Numbered from the stretch's first letter, positions 18,517 through 27,787 are shown. The stretch is DNA of 64,000 bases from Streptomyces tirandamycinicus (GCF_003097515.1 NZ_CP029188.1:6864531-6928530), one strand, 5' to 3'. Notes: generated by a model not told the origin, from the letters alone. Made by a program: numbers and translations.

Positions 18517-20475
18517 CTACCGCTCCGCCACCCGCACGTCGGACGCCTTCACGAAGGCGACCCGGTGGCCGAACTGGATCTCGTAGTACCGCTCCTCGCC
18601 GCGCACCACCGTGTGCTGCGACGTGTCGAACGTCGTCGCCCGGTAGTACTCGCCGGGCGTGCTGCCGGCGGTCACATACCTCTGCCCCGCGGGCAGCCTG
18701 TACGGCAGCGGCGTCACGGCCTGCACCGGAACACCCGGCGGGTACGCCGACGCCTCCGGATAGGCGCGTCCGTACACCGGAACCTCCGCCAGCCCCTCGC
18801 GCGGGGTGACGAGCACGGCCCGCGTGCCCACCGCGGTCGGCCGGGTACGCGGATTGTGGAACCAGGCCTTCTGGCCCAGGTACCACACGGCCGTCCAGTC
18901 TCCGCGGCGCTCCGCGACGGCGTACCGCTGCCCCGTGGAGGCCCGCGCGCCGGTGTCGTTGACGCCCGTCGTCGAGTCGCCGCCGCCCGGGCGCAGCCCG
19001 ATGTCCTTGACCAGCGGCGCCGACGCGTCCGGGGCGGTGTGCAGCCGGACCGCGCCCGAACCGTGCGGCGGGCAGCTGTCGCCGGGCTTGACACAGCCCG
19101 TGTACACCGGCCGGTGCCGGTCGTAGTCGGGACGGATCGTCACCGCGGCCGCGCCGGGTCCGGCGGTGGCGACGAACGGCCGCCCCAGCAGCGTGAAGTA
19201 GTGCGCCCAGTCCCAGAACGGACCCGGGTCGGTGTGCATGCCGGGGATGGTCGACGGCAGCGTACCCGGGACGTTGTCGTGGCCGATGATGTGCTGCCGG
19301 TCCAGCGGGACGCCGTACCGCCCGGCGAGATGGCGCACCAGCCGGGCGGAACTGCGGTACATCGCCTCCGTGTACCAGGCGTCGGGACTGACGAGGAAGC
19401 CCTCGTGCTCCAGCCCGATCGACTTGGCGTTGACGAACCAGTTGCCGGCGTGCCAGCCGACGTCCTTCAGCCTCAGATGCTGGGCGACATGCCCGTCCGA
19501 GGACCGCAGCGAGTAGTGCCAGGACACATACTCCGGGTCCTGGACCAGCCTGAGGGTGGTGTCCCAGGTCGCCTCGGTGTCATGGATGACGATGTACTCG
19601 ACCGACTGCGACGCGGGCCTGTCCGCCTTGTCGTGGTTGCCGTAGTCGCCCGCACCGAACTGCTCGTACGGGGCGGGGATCCACTCGCAGGCCACGGTCA
19701 CCGGACACTCCGTGAGCGTGCGGTCGGCGGTGCGCAGACCCAGCCGGGCCACGGCCGACCTGTCGGGCCGCACACCCGCGTCGGCCCGCAGCGACACCCG
19801 CTGACCGCCGTCCGTGGTCCGGCTCTGACCCGTGCGGATGACGTCGAACACGTCGTCCGCGTACGCCGCCGCGGTCGCCGTGTCATCGGCGCCCGAGAAC
19901 CGGGCGACCGCCCCGTACCAGTCCGCCGCGCCGCCGCCCGCGGCCCGGCCCAACCGCCGCTGGGCGTCGGCGAGCAGCGCCGCGCCGCCCCGGATGTTCG
20001 CGGCCGGGTCGGTGCGCAACCGCTCGGCGGGGATGCCGGTGAGGTCCGCCGCACGCTCCAGGGTCCGCAACCGGGCCGGAAGCGCGGCACGCTCCTCGGG
20101 CGGGTCGCCCTGGCCCGTCCGGGGAGCCCGGGCCGTGTCGCCGCGGGGGTCCTCGGCACCGTGCGAGTGGTGGGGAGCCTCGGCCAGGGCCGTCGCGGCG
20201 TCCGTCAGATGCATCGGCCCGTAGCCGCCGGTGACGCTCGGGGCACCGCCGTGCCCGTCCCAGCGTGACTGCAGATAGGAGACACCGAGCAGCACACTCT
20301 GCGGCACCCGGTACTCCGCGGCGGCGTCCGCGAAGGCGCGCTGGAGCCCGCCGGACGGCGCGGCCTGCTCCGCGGTGGCGGACGGGGCGGCGGACGCCAG
20401 GGTCAGCAGCAGCGCCGCGAACACCGCCCCCCGCCTGCGAGCATGTCTCGGTCGTACGAGGACGGGCGCCTGCAA
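18517..20475 (-). CDS. secreted N-acetylmuramoyl-L-alanine amidase (Amidase_2)
   Basis: A 652-residue exported peptidoglycan hydrolase. The signal peptide (about 1-36) has an RPRHARRRG start, a hydrophobic core AVFAALLLTLASAAP and cleavage near ATA-EQ. A middle region (about 40-220) resembles a lytic or helical adaptor. The amidase domain (about 285-440) shows EYIVIHDTEAT, SWHYSLRSSDGHVAQHL, KSIGLEHEGFL and RQHIIGHDNVPG, which supply the zinc ligands. The C-terminal part has SH3-like repeats. A TTG start is chosen because GGAGG lies 5 bases upstream and no ATG/GTG is better placed. Cell-wall turnover during growth or sporulation is the likely role. Confidence 0.9.
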   Translation of the reverse strand: MQAPVLVRPRHARRRGAVFAALLLTLASAAPSATAEQAAPSGGLQRAFADAAAEYRVPQSVLLGVSYLQSRWDGHGGAPSVTGGYGPMHLTDAATALAEAPHHSHGAEDPRGDTARAPRTGQGDPPEERAALPARLRTLERAADLTGIPAERLRTDPAANIRGGAALLADAQRRLGRAAGGGAADWYGAVARFSGADDTATAAAYADDVFDVIRTGQSRTTDGGQRVSLRADAGVRPDRSAVARLGLRTADRTLTECPVTVACEWIPAPYEQFGAGDYGNHDKADRPASQSVEYIVIHDTEATWDTTLRLVQDPEYVSWHYSLRSSDGHVAQHLRLKDVGWHAGNWFVNAKSIGLEHEGFLVSPDAWYTEAMYRSSARLVRHLAGRYGVPLDRQHIIGHDNVPGTLPSTIPGMHTDPGPFWDWAHYFTLLGRPFVATAGPGAAAVTIRPDYDRHRPVYTGCVKPGDSCPPHGSGAVRLHTAPDASAPLVKDIGLRPGGGDSTTGVNDTGARASTGQRYAVAERRGDWTAVWYLGQKAWFHNPRTRPTAVGTRAVLVTPREGLAEVPVYGRAYPEASAYPPGVPVQAVTPLPYRLPAGQRYVTAGSTPGEYYRATTFDTSQHTVVRGEERYYEIQFGHRVAFVKASDVRVAER

Positions 20476-20822
20476 TGCAGCCTCCAGCGACGGATGGTGC
20501 GCGAGGGACCCGTACAGGGGTAGCGGCTCCCGGACGATCCGTCAATGAGGCTCAGCGACACGGAAGTCCACGTCCGTCCACGCCGGTGACGGCGAGCCCG
20601 CGGCCTGCGGCGCGTCAGTGGAGTGGACCAATGATCATCGGTGACGGGCCGTCGTGTCCGGCCCGCCGGCGCCGGTTCCCGCCCCCGGGGGCGTCGTGAC
20701 CCCCGCACTGCCGGGAGCCGGGGGCGACGGCACGTGCGGGAGGCGGCGCTGCCGCCGGGGGCCGCGATGTCGCGCCGGCCACCGCGACCGGGGCGTCCGG
20801 CTCCCCACCGACGACACCGGGC
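20476..20822. other. spacer between amidase and universal stress protein genes
   Basis: 347 bases holding the amidase promoter region and the 3' side of the stress-protein gene. A self-complementary GCCCCCGGGGGC run lies near 20685. I see no gene, tRNA or riboswitch fold, and no convincing -10/-35 pair. Confidence 0.6.
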
Positions 20823-21707
20823 TCAGTTCGGCGGCACGACCGCCACGGGGCAGGGCGCGTGGTGCAACGCGGCATGGGCGACGGATCCGATCCGCGAACC
20901 GACGGGGGAGCGGTGCGCGCGCCGTCCGACCACCAGCAGCCGCGCCCGGGCGGTGGCGGACAGCAGCACCTGCCCCGCGCTGCCGATCTCGACGTGCTCC
21001 GTCACCGGCACCCCGGGGTAGCGCTCCCGCCAGGGCTTCAGCGCCTCCGCCAGCGCCTTCCTCTCGAACGGCTCCAGGCCCCCGGCCTCGTCCGCGAGCC
21101 TCATCGAGGAGGGGCTGTAGGTGTACAGGGTCGGCAGGCTCCACGCACGCACCGCGCGCACTCCCACCCCGTGTGCGGCAGCGGTCCCGAAAGCGAAACC
21201 GAGGACGGCGTCGCAGTCCTCCGGCGAGCCCTGCTGCCCGACCACGACCTCGTCGCCCCCGCCGGGCTCGGGGACCGCGGCCTGATCCTCCCCGGGTGCC
21301 CGTACGGCGACGACGGGGCAGGCCGCGGCGGCGATCACCTGCTGGCCGTAGGAGCCGACGAGGAACCCGACGACCGCGCCGTGCCCGCGGGAGCCCAGCA
21401 CCAGCATCGTCGCGCGCTCGGCCTCTTCGAGAAGCGCCGCCACCGCCGTGTCCGCAACCACCTCGGCGGACACCGGCACGTCCGGGAACCGCCTGCCGAT
21501 CTCCGACTCCGCCTCACGCAGCAGACCCTCGGCCGCCCGTGCCTGCGCCTCCCGGTCCTGAACGATCGGCACATCGAGCGGCTGCCACAGCCATGCGTGC
21601 ACCAGGCGGAGCGGAAGCCCTCGGCGCGCCGCCTCGCGGGCCGCCCAGTACACCGCCGCCCGGCTCTCCGGCGATCCGTCCACTCCTGCGGTGATGGGTC
21701 GGGCCAT
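20823..21707 (-). CDS. tandem-domain universal stress protein
   Basis: A 294-residue protein with two Usp domains. The first (1-145) starts ITAGVDGSPESRAAVYWAA and ends with the ATP-binding G-2x-G-9x-G(S) type loop LGSRGHGAVVGFLVGSYGQQ. The second (about 150-294) ends VVGRRAHRSPVGSRIGSVA, where the first glycine pair is altered, so its nucleotide binding may be weakened. ATG 21707 has GGAGG 9 bases upstream; the longer frame to 21782 is less likely. These proteins respond to hypoxia, dormancy or redox stress in actinobacteria. No linked hypoxia gene is visible here. Confidence 0.92.
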   Translation of the reverse strand: MARPITAGVDGSPESRAAVYWAAREAARRGLPLRLVHAWLWQPLDVPIVQDREAQARAAEGLLREAESEIGRRFPDVPVSAEVVADTAVAALLEEAERATMLVLGSRGHGAVVGFLVGSYGQQVIAAAACPVVAVRAPGEDQAAVPEPGGGDEVVVGQQGSPEDCDAVLGFAFGTAAAHGVGVRAVRAWSLPTLYTYSPSSMRLADEAGGLEPFERKALAEALKPWRERYPGVPVTEHVEIGSAGQVLLSATARARLLVVGRRAHRSPVGSRIGSVAHAALHHAPCPVAVVPPN

Positions 21708-21971
21708 GGGGGGTGGTGCCTCCGTCCGGGGTCCGGGCTCGACCGCGCGGGCCGCCCTGTGCGAATCGGTCCAGCCGATCACGACCCTACACGGGCGGAC
21801 CGGCCGGCCCCGGCCACCCCTGCCGCCCGAACCGGCCGCGGCCCGTCACCAGTTCCCCGCGCCGGACTCGCCCCCGTCCACCGCGGTCCGTCCCCCGGGC
21901 AGGGCGGCGCGGCCGGTCAGCGGGGCGGGTGACGGGCGATCTCCGCCTCGGTCCGGCGGGGTACGGAAGCC

Positions 21972-22035
21972 GGGGGCAACAGACGCCGCGCGCAACGGAC
22001 GCCGGGCGCAGCGGACGCCGGGGGCAACGGACGCC
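21972..22035. repeat. 16-bp tandem repeat, four copies
   Basis: Units at 21972-21987, 21988-22003, 22004-22019 and 22020-22035 follow GGGGGCAACGGACGCC with one to three changes each; a degenerate fifth follows. The unit is not a multiple of three, so this is not a coding repeat. Confidence 0.85.
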
Positions 22036-22096
22036 GGGCGCGACCGGCTGCCGGAGCCGCCGTACACCCCGGGGCGGCGCGACCCCGGCACACGAC

Positions 22097-22142
22097 AGAG
22101 CGCTGTGCGTCCAGTGTGTCGGCACTGGGCGCACAGCGCTCT
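22097..22142 (-). terminator. long hairpin after APH-like gene
   Basis: A 13-bp perfect stem (AGAGCGCTGTGCG with CGCACAGCGCTCT) is followed, after one mismatch, by six more pairs (CCAGTG/CACTGG) and a 6-base loop. It lies 15 bases past the stop of the leftward phosphotransferase gene. It is the longest hairpin in the left half of the window. Confidence 0.85.
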
Positions 22143-22157
22143 TCCCCCTCGTCGCGG

Positions 22158-23276
22158 TCAGCGGGTGCCGACCGCCGCGCGCACGGCCCGCCGTGCCAGC
22201 GCGCAGTCATCGTGCAGCCGCCGCAGCAGCAGCCGCTGCTCCTCACCCGAGGAGAGCCCGGTGTGCGGCGGCGGAACGGAGCCGGCCGGCGGTGCCTCCC
22301 GCATCGTCCGCTGCACCGCCGTCTCGTAGGTCCTGATCTCCCGCGTCAGCACCAGCATCAGGTTCACCAGGAAGGCGTCGCGCGCCGCCGGGCCCGACTG
22401 CTGGGCCAGCTGGCTGACCTGGCGCCGTGCCACCGGGGCGTCCCCCAGCACCGCCCAGAGCGTCGCCAGGTCGTACCCCGGCAGATACCAGCCCGCGTGC
22501 TCCCAGTCGACGAGCACCGGGCCCGTCGGCGCGAGGAGGATGTTCGACAGCAGCGCGTCGCCGTGGCAGAACTGGCCCAGTCCGCCGTGGCGCCCGCCGT
22601 GGTGCGCCAGCCCGTGCAGCAGCTTCTGCAGATCACCCAGATCACGGTCCGTGAAGAGCCCGAGCTCGTGGTACCGGGCGAACCGTGACGCGTAGTCGAG
22701 CGGCGCGTCGAACGTCCCGGCCGGCGGCCGCCATGAGTTCAGCCGGGCGACGGCCCCGAGCGCGGCCCGGATGTCGGCGCGCGGCGGAGCCTCTGAGGGG
22801 TGCCGGGCGAGGGCGGCGGGGCGCCCCGGCATCCGCTCGACGATCAGCGTGCAGTTCTCCGGGTCCGCGGCGATGAGCCGGGGCACGCGCACCGGCGGCC
22901 GGTGCCGGACGAACGCACGGTATGCCGCTATCTCGTGCCGGAACCGCTCCGACCACGCCGGCGACTGGTCCAGTAAGCACTTGGCGACGGCCGTCATCCT
23001 CCCCGTCGTGCCGACGAGCAGCACCGAGCGACCGCTCCTGCGCAGCACCTGCACCGGGTTGAACTCCGGGCAGATGCGGTGCACCGAGGCGATCGCCATG
23101 CGCAGCTGCGCGCCCTGCGGGCCGGACAAGTCGATTCTCCCGCTGAGCGGTTGACCGACCGCCCCCGGCCACCGCCGGGTCCTGCCGGTCGTGGAGGGTT
23201 CGAGCAACGGCCCGCCGGCTGCCTGAAGGGTGCGCGGGCGGGGCGGGGCGGACACGGAGGACTGTGCTGTGTACAT
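22158..23276 (-). CDS. aminoglycoside-phosphotransferase-family kinase
   Basis: A 372-residue protein-kinase-like fold. The ATP-lysine segment reads [22 protein letters not shown], with the alpha-C-type acidic residue. The catalytic loop is [12 protein letters not shown] (H-x-D-x4-N), and the metal-binding segment is [21 protein letters not shown]. The first 60 residues are variable. Members phosphorylate small molecules such as choline, aminoglycosides or sugars; no resistance role can be claimed. ATG 23276 is the first good start, though its AAGGGA site is rather distant; GTG/ATG further in are possible. It is divergent from the NsdA-like regulator. Confidence 0.85.
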   Translation of the reverse strand: MYTAQSSVSAPPRPRTLQAAGGPLLEPSTTGRTRRWPGAVGQPLSGRIDLSGPQGAQLRMAIASVHRICPEFNPVQVLRRSGRSVLLVGTTGRMTAVAKCLLDQSPAWSERFRHEIAAYRAFVRHRPPVRVPRLIAADPENCTLIVERMPGRPAALARHPSEAPPRADIRAALGAVARLNSWRPPAGTFDAPLDYASRFARYHELGLFTDRDLGDLQKLLHGLAHHGGRHGGLGQFCHGDALLSNILLAPTGPVLVDWEHAGWYLPGYDLATLWAVLGDAPVARRQVSQLAQQSGPAARDAFLVNLMLVLTREIRTYETAVQRTMREAPPAGSVPPPHTGLSSGEEQRLLLRRLHDDCALARRAVRAAVGTR

Positions 23277-23464
23277 GGGCGATACAGATCCCTTCGTGTG
23301 CCGACAACTCGCGTGCGCGGCCCTGCCCCGGAAGCCTTCGGCACCCTGGGGAATGCGGTCTCGCTCCCGGGGCGGGGTGGCGCTTTCCTACCTGACACCC
23401 GGCCGCGGGTGGCACACCATGTGGCGGACCCTGGCGAACCCTGGCGAATAGTCGCGACGCATCT

Positions 23465-23483
23465 GACAGGGGGTTACTGTCAA
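23465..23483. promoter_or_regulatory. inverted repeat upstream of NsdA-like gene
   Basis: TGACAG-GGGGTTA-CTGTCA has perfect 6-bp arms, 26 bases before the GTG start. It overlaps a TACTGT -10-like hexamer, so a bound protein would block the promoter. Confidence 0.45.
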
Positions 23484-23509
23484 CTCAGCCGAGAACCTGG
23501 GGGCTTGAC

Positions 23510-25003
23510 GTGACCGGAGAACCCAACACCCGTCTCGCGGACCTGTTCGGCCTCGCCGGCTGGTCCAAGGGCGAGCTCGCGCGGCTCGTGAACCGGCAGG
23601 CGGCGGCCATGGGCCATCCGCAGCTGGCGACCGACACCTCGCGGGTGCGGCGCTGGATCGACATGGGGGAGTCCCCCCGCGATCCCGTGCCGAAGGTGCT
23701 GGCGGCTCTGTTCACCGAGCGACTCGGCCGTGTCGTGACCATCGAGGACCTCGGGTTCGTACGGCACGGGCGCACGCGCAAGCGAAGGGAGGCCGGCAGT
23801 GCCGGCCACCCCGACGGACTGCCCTGGGCACCCGGACGTACGGCGGCGGTCCTCACCGAATTCACGGGAATGGACCTCATGCTCAACCGACGCGGCTTGG
23901 TGGGCGCGGGCGCCGCGCTCGCCGCAGGCTCCGCACTCAGCAGCGCCATGCACGACTGGCTGCACACCGACCCCGCTCTCGCCACCCACGCCCCTCGTGT
24001 CCACGACCCCCTGGGCGCCGACCCCGCCGGGTTCGACCGCTACGAAGCCGCCCCCATCGGGTCGCAGGAGATCGACGCCCTCGAGCGCTCCGTCGAGGTC
24101 TTCCGCGCCTGGGACGCCTCCCGCGGCGGCGGGCTCCAGCGCAAGGCCGTGGTGGGCCAGCTCAACGAGGTGGGCGGCATGCTCGCCTACCGGCACCCCG
24201 ACCACCTCCAGCGCCGCCTGTGGGGCGTCGCCGCCAACCTCGCCGTACTCGCCGGCTGGATGTCCCACGACGTCGGCCTCGAACCCACCGCCCAGAAGTA
24301 CTTCGTCATCGCCGCCCACGCGGCACGCGAGGGCGGCGACCGGCCGCGCGCCGGCGAGGCCCTCTCCCGGGCCGCGCGCCAGATGGTGCATCTGGGCCGT
24401 CCGGACGACGCTCTCGACCTGATGAAGCTCGCCAAGTCCGGTTCCGGCGAGGCGACACTGCCCCGCACCCGGGCGATGCTGCACACGATCGAAGCCTGGG
24501 CGCAGGCCTCCATGGGGCGGGCGCAGGCGATGCGCCGGACCCTCGGCGAGGCGGAGGAGCTGTTCGTCTCCGACAAGGGGGACGTGCCGCCGCCGAGCTG
24601 GATGCAGATGTTCGACGAGGCGGACATGCACGGCATGCAGGCGCTCGCCTACCGCACCCTCGCCGAGCACGATCCGGCCGCCGCCGGTATCGCCCAACGC
24701 CATGCCAAGCAGGCGCTGGAGCTCAGGGAGGGCGGCCGTCAGCGGTCCAAGATCTTCGACTACATCTCCATGGCGTCGGCGTGCTTCATCGCCGACGACC
24801 CGGAACAGGCGGACAGGTACGCCCGGTTGGCGCTGGTGTCCATGGGGGAGACCTCGTCGCACCGCACCTGGGACCGGCTACGGGAGATGTACCGTCTGAC
24901 CGGCCAGTTCGCCGGCTATGCGAAGATCGAGGATCTGCGCGAGGAGATCCAGGACGCACTGCCCAGCAGTCCCTCCAGGAGCGCGCGCAGTGTCAGGATC
25001 TGA
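23510..25003 (+). CDS. NsdA-like regulatory protein
   Basis: A 497-residue protein matching the style of NsdA, a negative regulator of sporulation and antibiotic production in Streptomyces. The N-terminus (10-90) is a helix-turn-helix-like region, GWSKGELARLVNRQAAAMG, TDTSRVRRWIDMGESPRDPV, LGRVVTIEDLGF. A conserved small-residue segment MDLMLNRRGLVGAGAALAAG follows near residue 125, and the rest is helical with TPR character. Whether it is NsdA itself or one of its paralogues cannot be decided without comparison. GTG 23510 follows a short leader with an inverted repeat. A repeat-rich, relatively AT-rich spacer follows the gene. Confidence 0.82.
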   Translation: MTGEPNTRLADLFGLAGWSKGELARLVNRQAAAMGHPQLATDTSRVRRWIDMGESPRDPVPKVLAALFTERLGRVVTIEDLGFVRHGRTRKRREAGSAGHPDGLPWAPGRTAAVLTEFTGMDLMLNRRGLVGAGAALAAGSALSSAMHDWLHTDPALATHAPRVHDPLGADPAGFDRYEAAPIGSQEIDALERSVEVFRAWDASRGGGLQRKAVVGQLNEVGGMLAYRHPDHLQRRLWGVAANLAVLAGWMSHDVGLEPTAQKYFVIAAHAAREGGDRPRAGEALSRAARQMVHLGRPDDALDLMKLAKSGSGEATLPRTRAMLHTIEAWAQASMGRAQAMRRTLGEAEELFVSDKGDVPPPSWMQMFDEADMHGMQALAYRTLAEHDPAAAGIAQRHAKQALELREGGRQRSKIFDYISMASACFIADDPEQADRYARLALVSMGETSSHRTWDRLREMYRLTGQFAGYAKIEDLREEIQDALPSSPSRSARSVRI

Positions 25004-25030
25004 GCCGTGCCCGGTAGCCGGCAGGCTTCT

Positions 25031-25058
25031 GCTGACTGCTGACTGCTGACTGCTGGTA
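25031..25058. repeat. 7-bp tandem repeat GCTGACT
   Basis: Three perfect copies of GCTGACT (25031-25051) and one degenerate copy (25052-25058). Confidence 0.9.
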
Positions 25059-25099
25059 GATGGCAACGGGCCGCTGACTGACGGCAGATGACAGATGGC

Positions 25100-25134
25100 A
25101 ACTGACAGCTGACAACTGACAACTGACAACTGAC
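25100..25134. repeat. 7-bp tandem repeat AACTGAC
   Basis: Five copies of AACTGAC (25100-25134), the second with A to G at position two. The unit shares CTGAC with the array 50 bases upstream, so both probably derive from one ancestor. Confidence 0.9.
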
Positions 25135-25305
25135 GAAAACTGTCATACCCCCGATTGTTTACACGATCCCTGCATGACCGCCGGTGTGGGCCGTGAGGGA
25201 CGGGCCGTGCCGTGGGAGGAACGATGGAGGAACGTAAGCGGCGAAGACGCACACAGCACGCGCACACTGGCGGCCGAACCGGCTCACAGGGCACCTGTCC
25301 CACAC

Positions 25306-26757
25306 CTATCGGGCGACCCTGACCACCATCAGGGAGGCGTCGTGCTGACGCTCGCCCCTGTCGAACTCCTCGACGATCAGCCGCACGCAGTCCTGTGCGC
25401 TCCGGGCGACGGTGAGGCCGGGGGCGAGGGCGAGCAGGCGGTCGTGTCCGGTGCCGTCGTGGGCGGCTCCCGTTCCTCGCGTCAGTCCGTCCGTGTGCAG
25501 AACCAGCACATCGCCGGGCAGCAGGCCGATCTCGTCCTGCTCGTAGGCCCCTCCGGCCGTCGCGCCGAGCAGGACGCCGTCCGGCTGGGGCAGGGGGTGT
25601 CCCGTCCCGCCGCGGAACAGCAGTGGGGCAGGGTGTCCCGCCTGTGCCCAGGAGAGCACCCGGGTGGCGGGGTCGTAGTGGCAGCACACGGTGCTGCCGA
25701 GCGTGGGCTGTGCCGAGGAGTCGAGCAGCACGTTGAGATGGCCCATCAGCGGGCCGGGAGGGATGCCGGCCACGGCGAGAGCCCGAAGTGCACCCATCAG
25801 CATCGCCATGGTGGAGGTCGTGGCGGCCCCGTGACCGGTCAGGTCGCCCACGCTCAGCAGCGCTCGTCCGCCGGGCAGTTCCAGGGCGTCGAACCACTGG
25901 CTGGCCATGAGTGCCCCGCTGGGCGACGGGAAGTGGTGGCCCGCCAGGTCCAGTGCCGCCGGGCCGTTTCCGGGGAGGCTGCGCCCTCCGCGCCACGGCG
26001 GAAGGACCGCTTCGTGCATCTCCGTCGCCACACGGCGCTCGGTGCGGTCGATGTGCTGCCGCCGGGTGAGGGTGTCCTGGGATTCGCGCACCGCGCGCTG
26101 GGATCTGCGCAGTTCGCTGACGTCGCGGAGGACCGCCCACATCGCGGCGGTGCAGCCGTCGGCGTCGAGGACCGGTTCGCCCATCATATGGAGTGTGCGG
26201 ACCCGTCCGTCGCTGCGGACGATGCGGAACTCCCCGTCGATCGGCTTTCCGTCGACCAGGCAGTCCGTCACCATCTCCGTGAGTAACCCCTGGTCCTCGG
26301 CGAACACCACGGAGGGCAACTCGTCCAGCGTCATCGGGTCGGCGGCGGTGGGACGTCCGAAGATCTGGTGCAGTTCCTCGGACCAACTGACCTCGTCCGT
26401 CAGCAGGTTCCACTCGGCGCTGCCCACCCGGCTGAGCAGCGAGTCCGGATGCAGCGGCGGGTTCTCGTACCGGGCCTGCTCATCCGCTTCTTCGGCCGGG
26501 CCGCCAGGCTCCGGCAGGGCGGGGAGTCCCTCCTTGAGCTGACCCAAGTGCGTACGGAGATCGTCGAGTTGGTGGACTGCCAGGTCGCACAGGGCCCGCT
26601 CCCAGCGTCCCTGGGGGTCGTCGTCGTCCACCACGGCGTCCCGCCGCACCGCGTCCACGTCTCCGCGCAGTCGCCGGGTCTGCGAGATCAGCTCGTCCAC
26701 CGAGTCGCGCCGGGGAGGCTGCGGGGCGGGACGGTCCGCGAACAGATGGGACGGCAT
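25306..26757 (-). CDS. PAS-domain SpoIIE/PP2C-type serine phosphatase
   Basis: A 483-residue signalling protein. A helical N-terminus (20-80) precedes a PAS domain (about 108-215: WNLLTDEVSWSEELHQIFG, GEFRIVRSDGRVRTLHMMGE). The C-terminal PP2C/SpoIIE domain runs from about 240 to 483. Metal-binding aspartates are visible: D290 (SQWFDALEL), D305 (SVGDLTGHG), D423 (LHTDGLTRG) and D473 (QHDASLMVV), so it looks catalytically complete. In Streptomyces such proteins dephosphorylate anti-anti-sigma factors in stress or developmental switches. ATG 26757 has GGAG upstream; the longer frame to 26880 has no such site. No sigma or anti-sigma gene is adjacent. Confidence 0.9.
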   Translation of the reverse strand: MPSHLFADRPAPQPPRRDSVDELISQTRRLRGDVDAVRRDAVVDDDDPQGRWERALCDLAVHQLDDLRTHLGQLKEGLPALPEPGGPAEEADEQARYENPPLHPDSLLSRVGSAEWNLLTDEVSWSEELHQIFGRPTAADPMTLDELPSVVFAEDQGLLTEMVTDCLVDGKPIDGEFRIVRSDGRVRTLHMMGEPVLDADGCTAAMWAVLRDVSELRRSQRAVRESQDTLTRRQHIDRTERRVATEMHEAVLPPWRGGRSLPGNGPAALDLAGHHFPSPSGALMASQWFDALELPGGRALLSVGDLTGHGAATTSTMAMLMGALRALAVAGIPPGPLMGHLNVLLDSSAQPTLGSTVCCHYDPATRVLSWAQAGHPAPLLFRGGTGHPLPQPDGVLLGATAGGAYEQDEIGLLPGDVLVLHTDGLTRGTGAAHDGTGHDRLLALAPGLTVARSAQDCVRLIVEEFDRGERQHDASLMVVRVAR

Positions 26758-27185
26758 GTCGTACTCCGATGCAGGCGCGGCATGGCCAGGTCTCGGTAAA
26801 AGACCGGTTACGACTGTTGCACAGGTAACGGGGGTGTGTAAGGGATTTGGCAACACTCGATACGGTGGTGCACCTGGCATATGTCAATGGCTCACGGTGT
26901 GTCCGACCAGCCATAACATCATTCCCTGTTACTCCTGATGCCTCGTGAGGCGTGACTCCAGGATGTCCTGTTCGATGCCTCGTGGCGTCGCGGCCGACAT
27001 CGAACCGGGCCGCTGTCTCAGTCCCGTGCGCGGTGCAAGCGGCGCCGCGTCACCGGGACCGGGGCCGGGACCGGAAACGTCATGGAATCCGGCCGCACGG
27101 TGCGGCCGAGAGCCGGCAGCGGAGGGCCGGGGCCTGATGGCCGCGGTGCGGGACGCGTCCGCGGCCACCGGCTCCGTCCGTCCGG
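26758..27185. other. spacer upstream of the SpoIIE-type phosphatase
   Basis: 428 bases. The part near the phosphatase start is relatively AT-rich (GTTAC ... GTAAC arms around 26808-26830) and probably holds its promoter. A small palindrome GCCTC-GT-GAGGC lies near 26941-26952, and GATGCCTCGTG recurs about 37 bases later. No gene is called. Confidence 0.5.
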
Positions 27186-27713
27186 TCAGGCGCCGCACCC
27201 TGCGGGGGCACGCCTCACGTCGATCACGATTCGCTCGGGCGCGTGGAGGCGCGTGGTCTTGTAGACCGGCTTGGAGTCGAAGGCCGCCCCGAACGTGACG
27301 TAGCCCTCGAAGTCCCCTGTCATGGCGAGCCCCTTGAGCGTGGGCAGGTGGATCTTGAGCAGTTTCGGCCCGCGGTAGACGGAGCGGCCCGCGTCGTCGT
27401 GCGCGGCGGCGGGGGAGAGTCTGACCTCCAGGAAGTGCTTCCCGGCGAGCGGGACCTTGTGTCCCGTGCCGTCGTACCGCAGGGCCTTCACCGGTCGCAC
27501 CGATGCGTGCGGCTGGGCGCCCCGGAGGTCGATGACGAAGCGGTCGAAGGAACCGTGCCCGCCCCAGCGCGCGTTGGTCACCAGAGTCGTGGCGGGAGCC
27601 GCCTCCGTGGCCGTGGTGCGCGGCGGGGCGGCGGAGGCCGGGACGGTGGACCCGACCCCGGCGGTGAGCAGAACACCGGCGGCGACAGCCGCAAGGCGTG
27701 GACGGCGGTACAT
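27186..27713 (-). CDS. secreted AMIN-like domain protein
   Basis: A 175-residue exported protein. The signal peptide (1-30) has MYRRPRLAAV, a core AGVLLTAGVGSTVP and an ASA-AP cleavage site. The mature part has the AMIN-like pattern: VTNARWGGHGSFDRFVIDLRG near residue 46, and the terminal strand ERIVIDVRRAP. AMIN-type domains bind cell-envelope components in other bacteria; the exact ligand here is unknown. ATG 27713 has AGGGGG upstream and is preferred over an upstream GTG (27740). Its spacer carries two short palindromes. Confidence 0.85.
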   Translation of the reverse strand: MYRRPRLAAVAAGVLLTAGVGSTVPASAAPPRTTATEAAPATTLVTNARWGGHGSFDRFVIDLRGAQPHASVRPVKALRYDGTGHKVPLAGKHFLEVRLSPAAAHDDAGRSVYRGPKLLKIHLPTLKGLAMTGDFEGYVTFGAAFDSKPVYKTTRLHAPERIVIDVRRAPAGCGA

Positions 27714-27775
27714 GGGCGTCCCCCTGACTTTCCTGAGCACGGGACGGCGGTGTCACCAGGGAAGACACTTCGGAA

Positions 27776-27787
27776 AACCATATGGTT
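27776..27787. promoter_or_regulatory. 12-bp perfect palindrome upstream of AMIN-like gene
   Basis: AACCATATGGTT, 63 bases upstream of the leftward start at 27713, lies in a locally AT-rich stretch and is followed by GCAATTGC. It is a candidate operator or promoter element. Confidence 0.4.

Larger units (their letters stand above)
21708..22157. other. spacer with tandem repeats and terminator
   Basis: 450 bases without a credible gene. It contains a 16-bp tandem repeat (21972-22035 plus a partial unit) and the terminator hairpin at 22097-22142. The frames open here on both strands only because stops are rare. Confidence 0.6.
25004..25305. other. spacer with two heptamer repeat arrays
   Basis: 302 bases between the convergent NsdA-like and SpoIIE-phosphatase genes. 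It is distinctly poorer in G+C than its flanks. It contains two 7-bp tandem arrays (25031-25058 and 25100-25134) linked by GGCAGATGACAGATGG-like variants. No gene is called. Confidence 0.6.

Noticed and set aside
22158-23276. Calling the APH-fold gene an aminoglycoside-resistance gene
   Set aside because: The catalytic motifs are there, but the family is broad and nothing in the sequence points to a drug substrate.
25031-25134. Heptamer arrays considered as a CRISPR array
   Set aside because: Units of 7 bp with no spacers; no cas genes are in the window.
24916-25146. Small minus-strand frame with a repeating QLSVVSC peptide
   Set aside because: The peptide is the direct translation of the heptamer array; no ribosome site or conserved sequence supports it.
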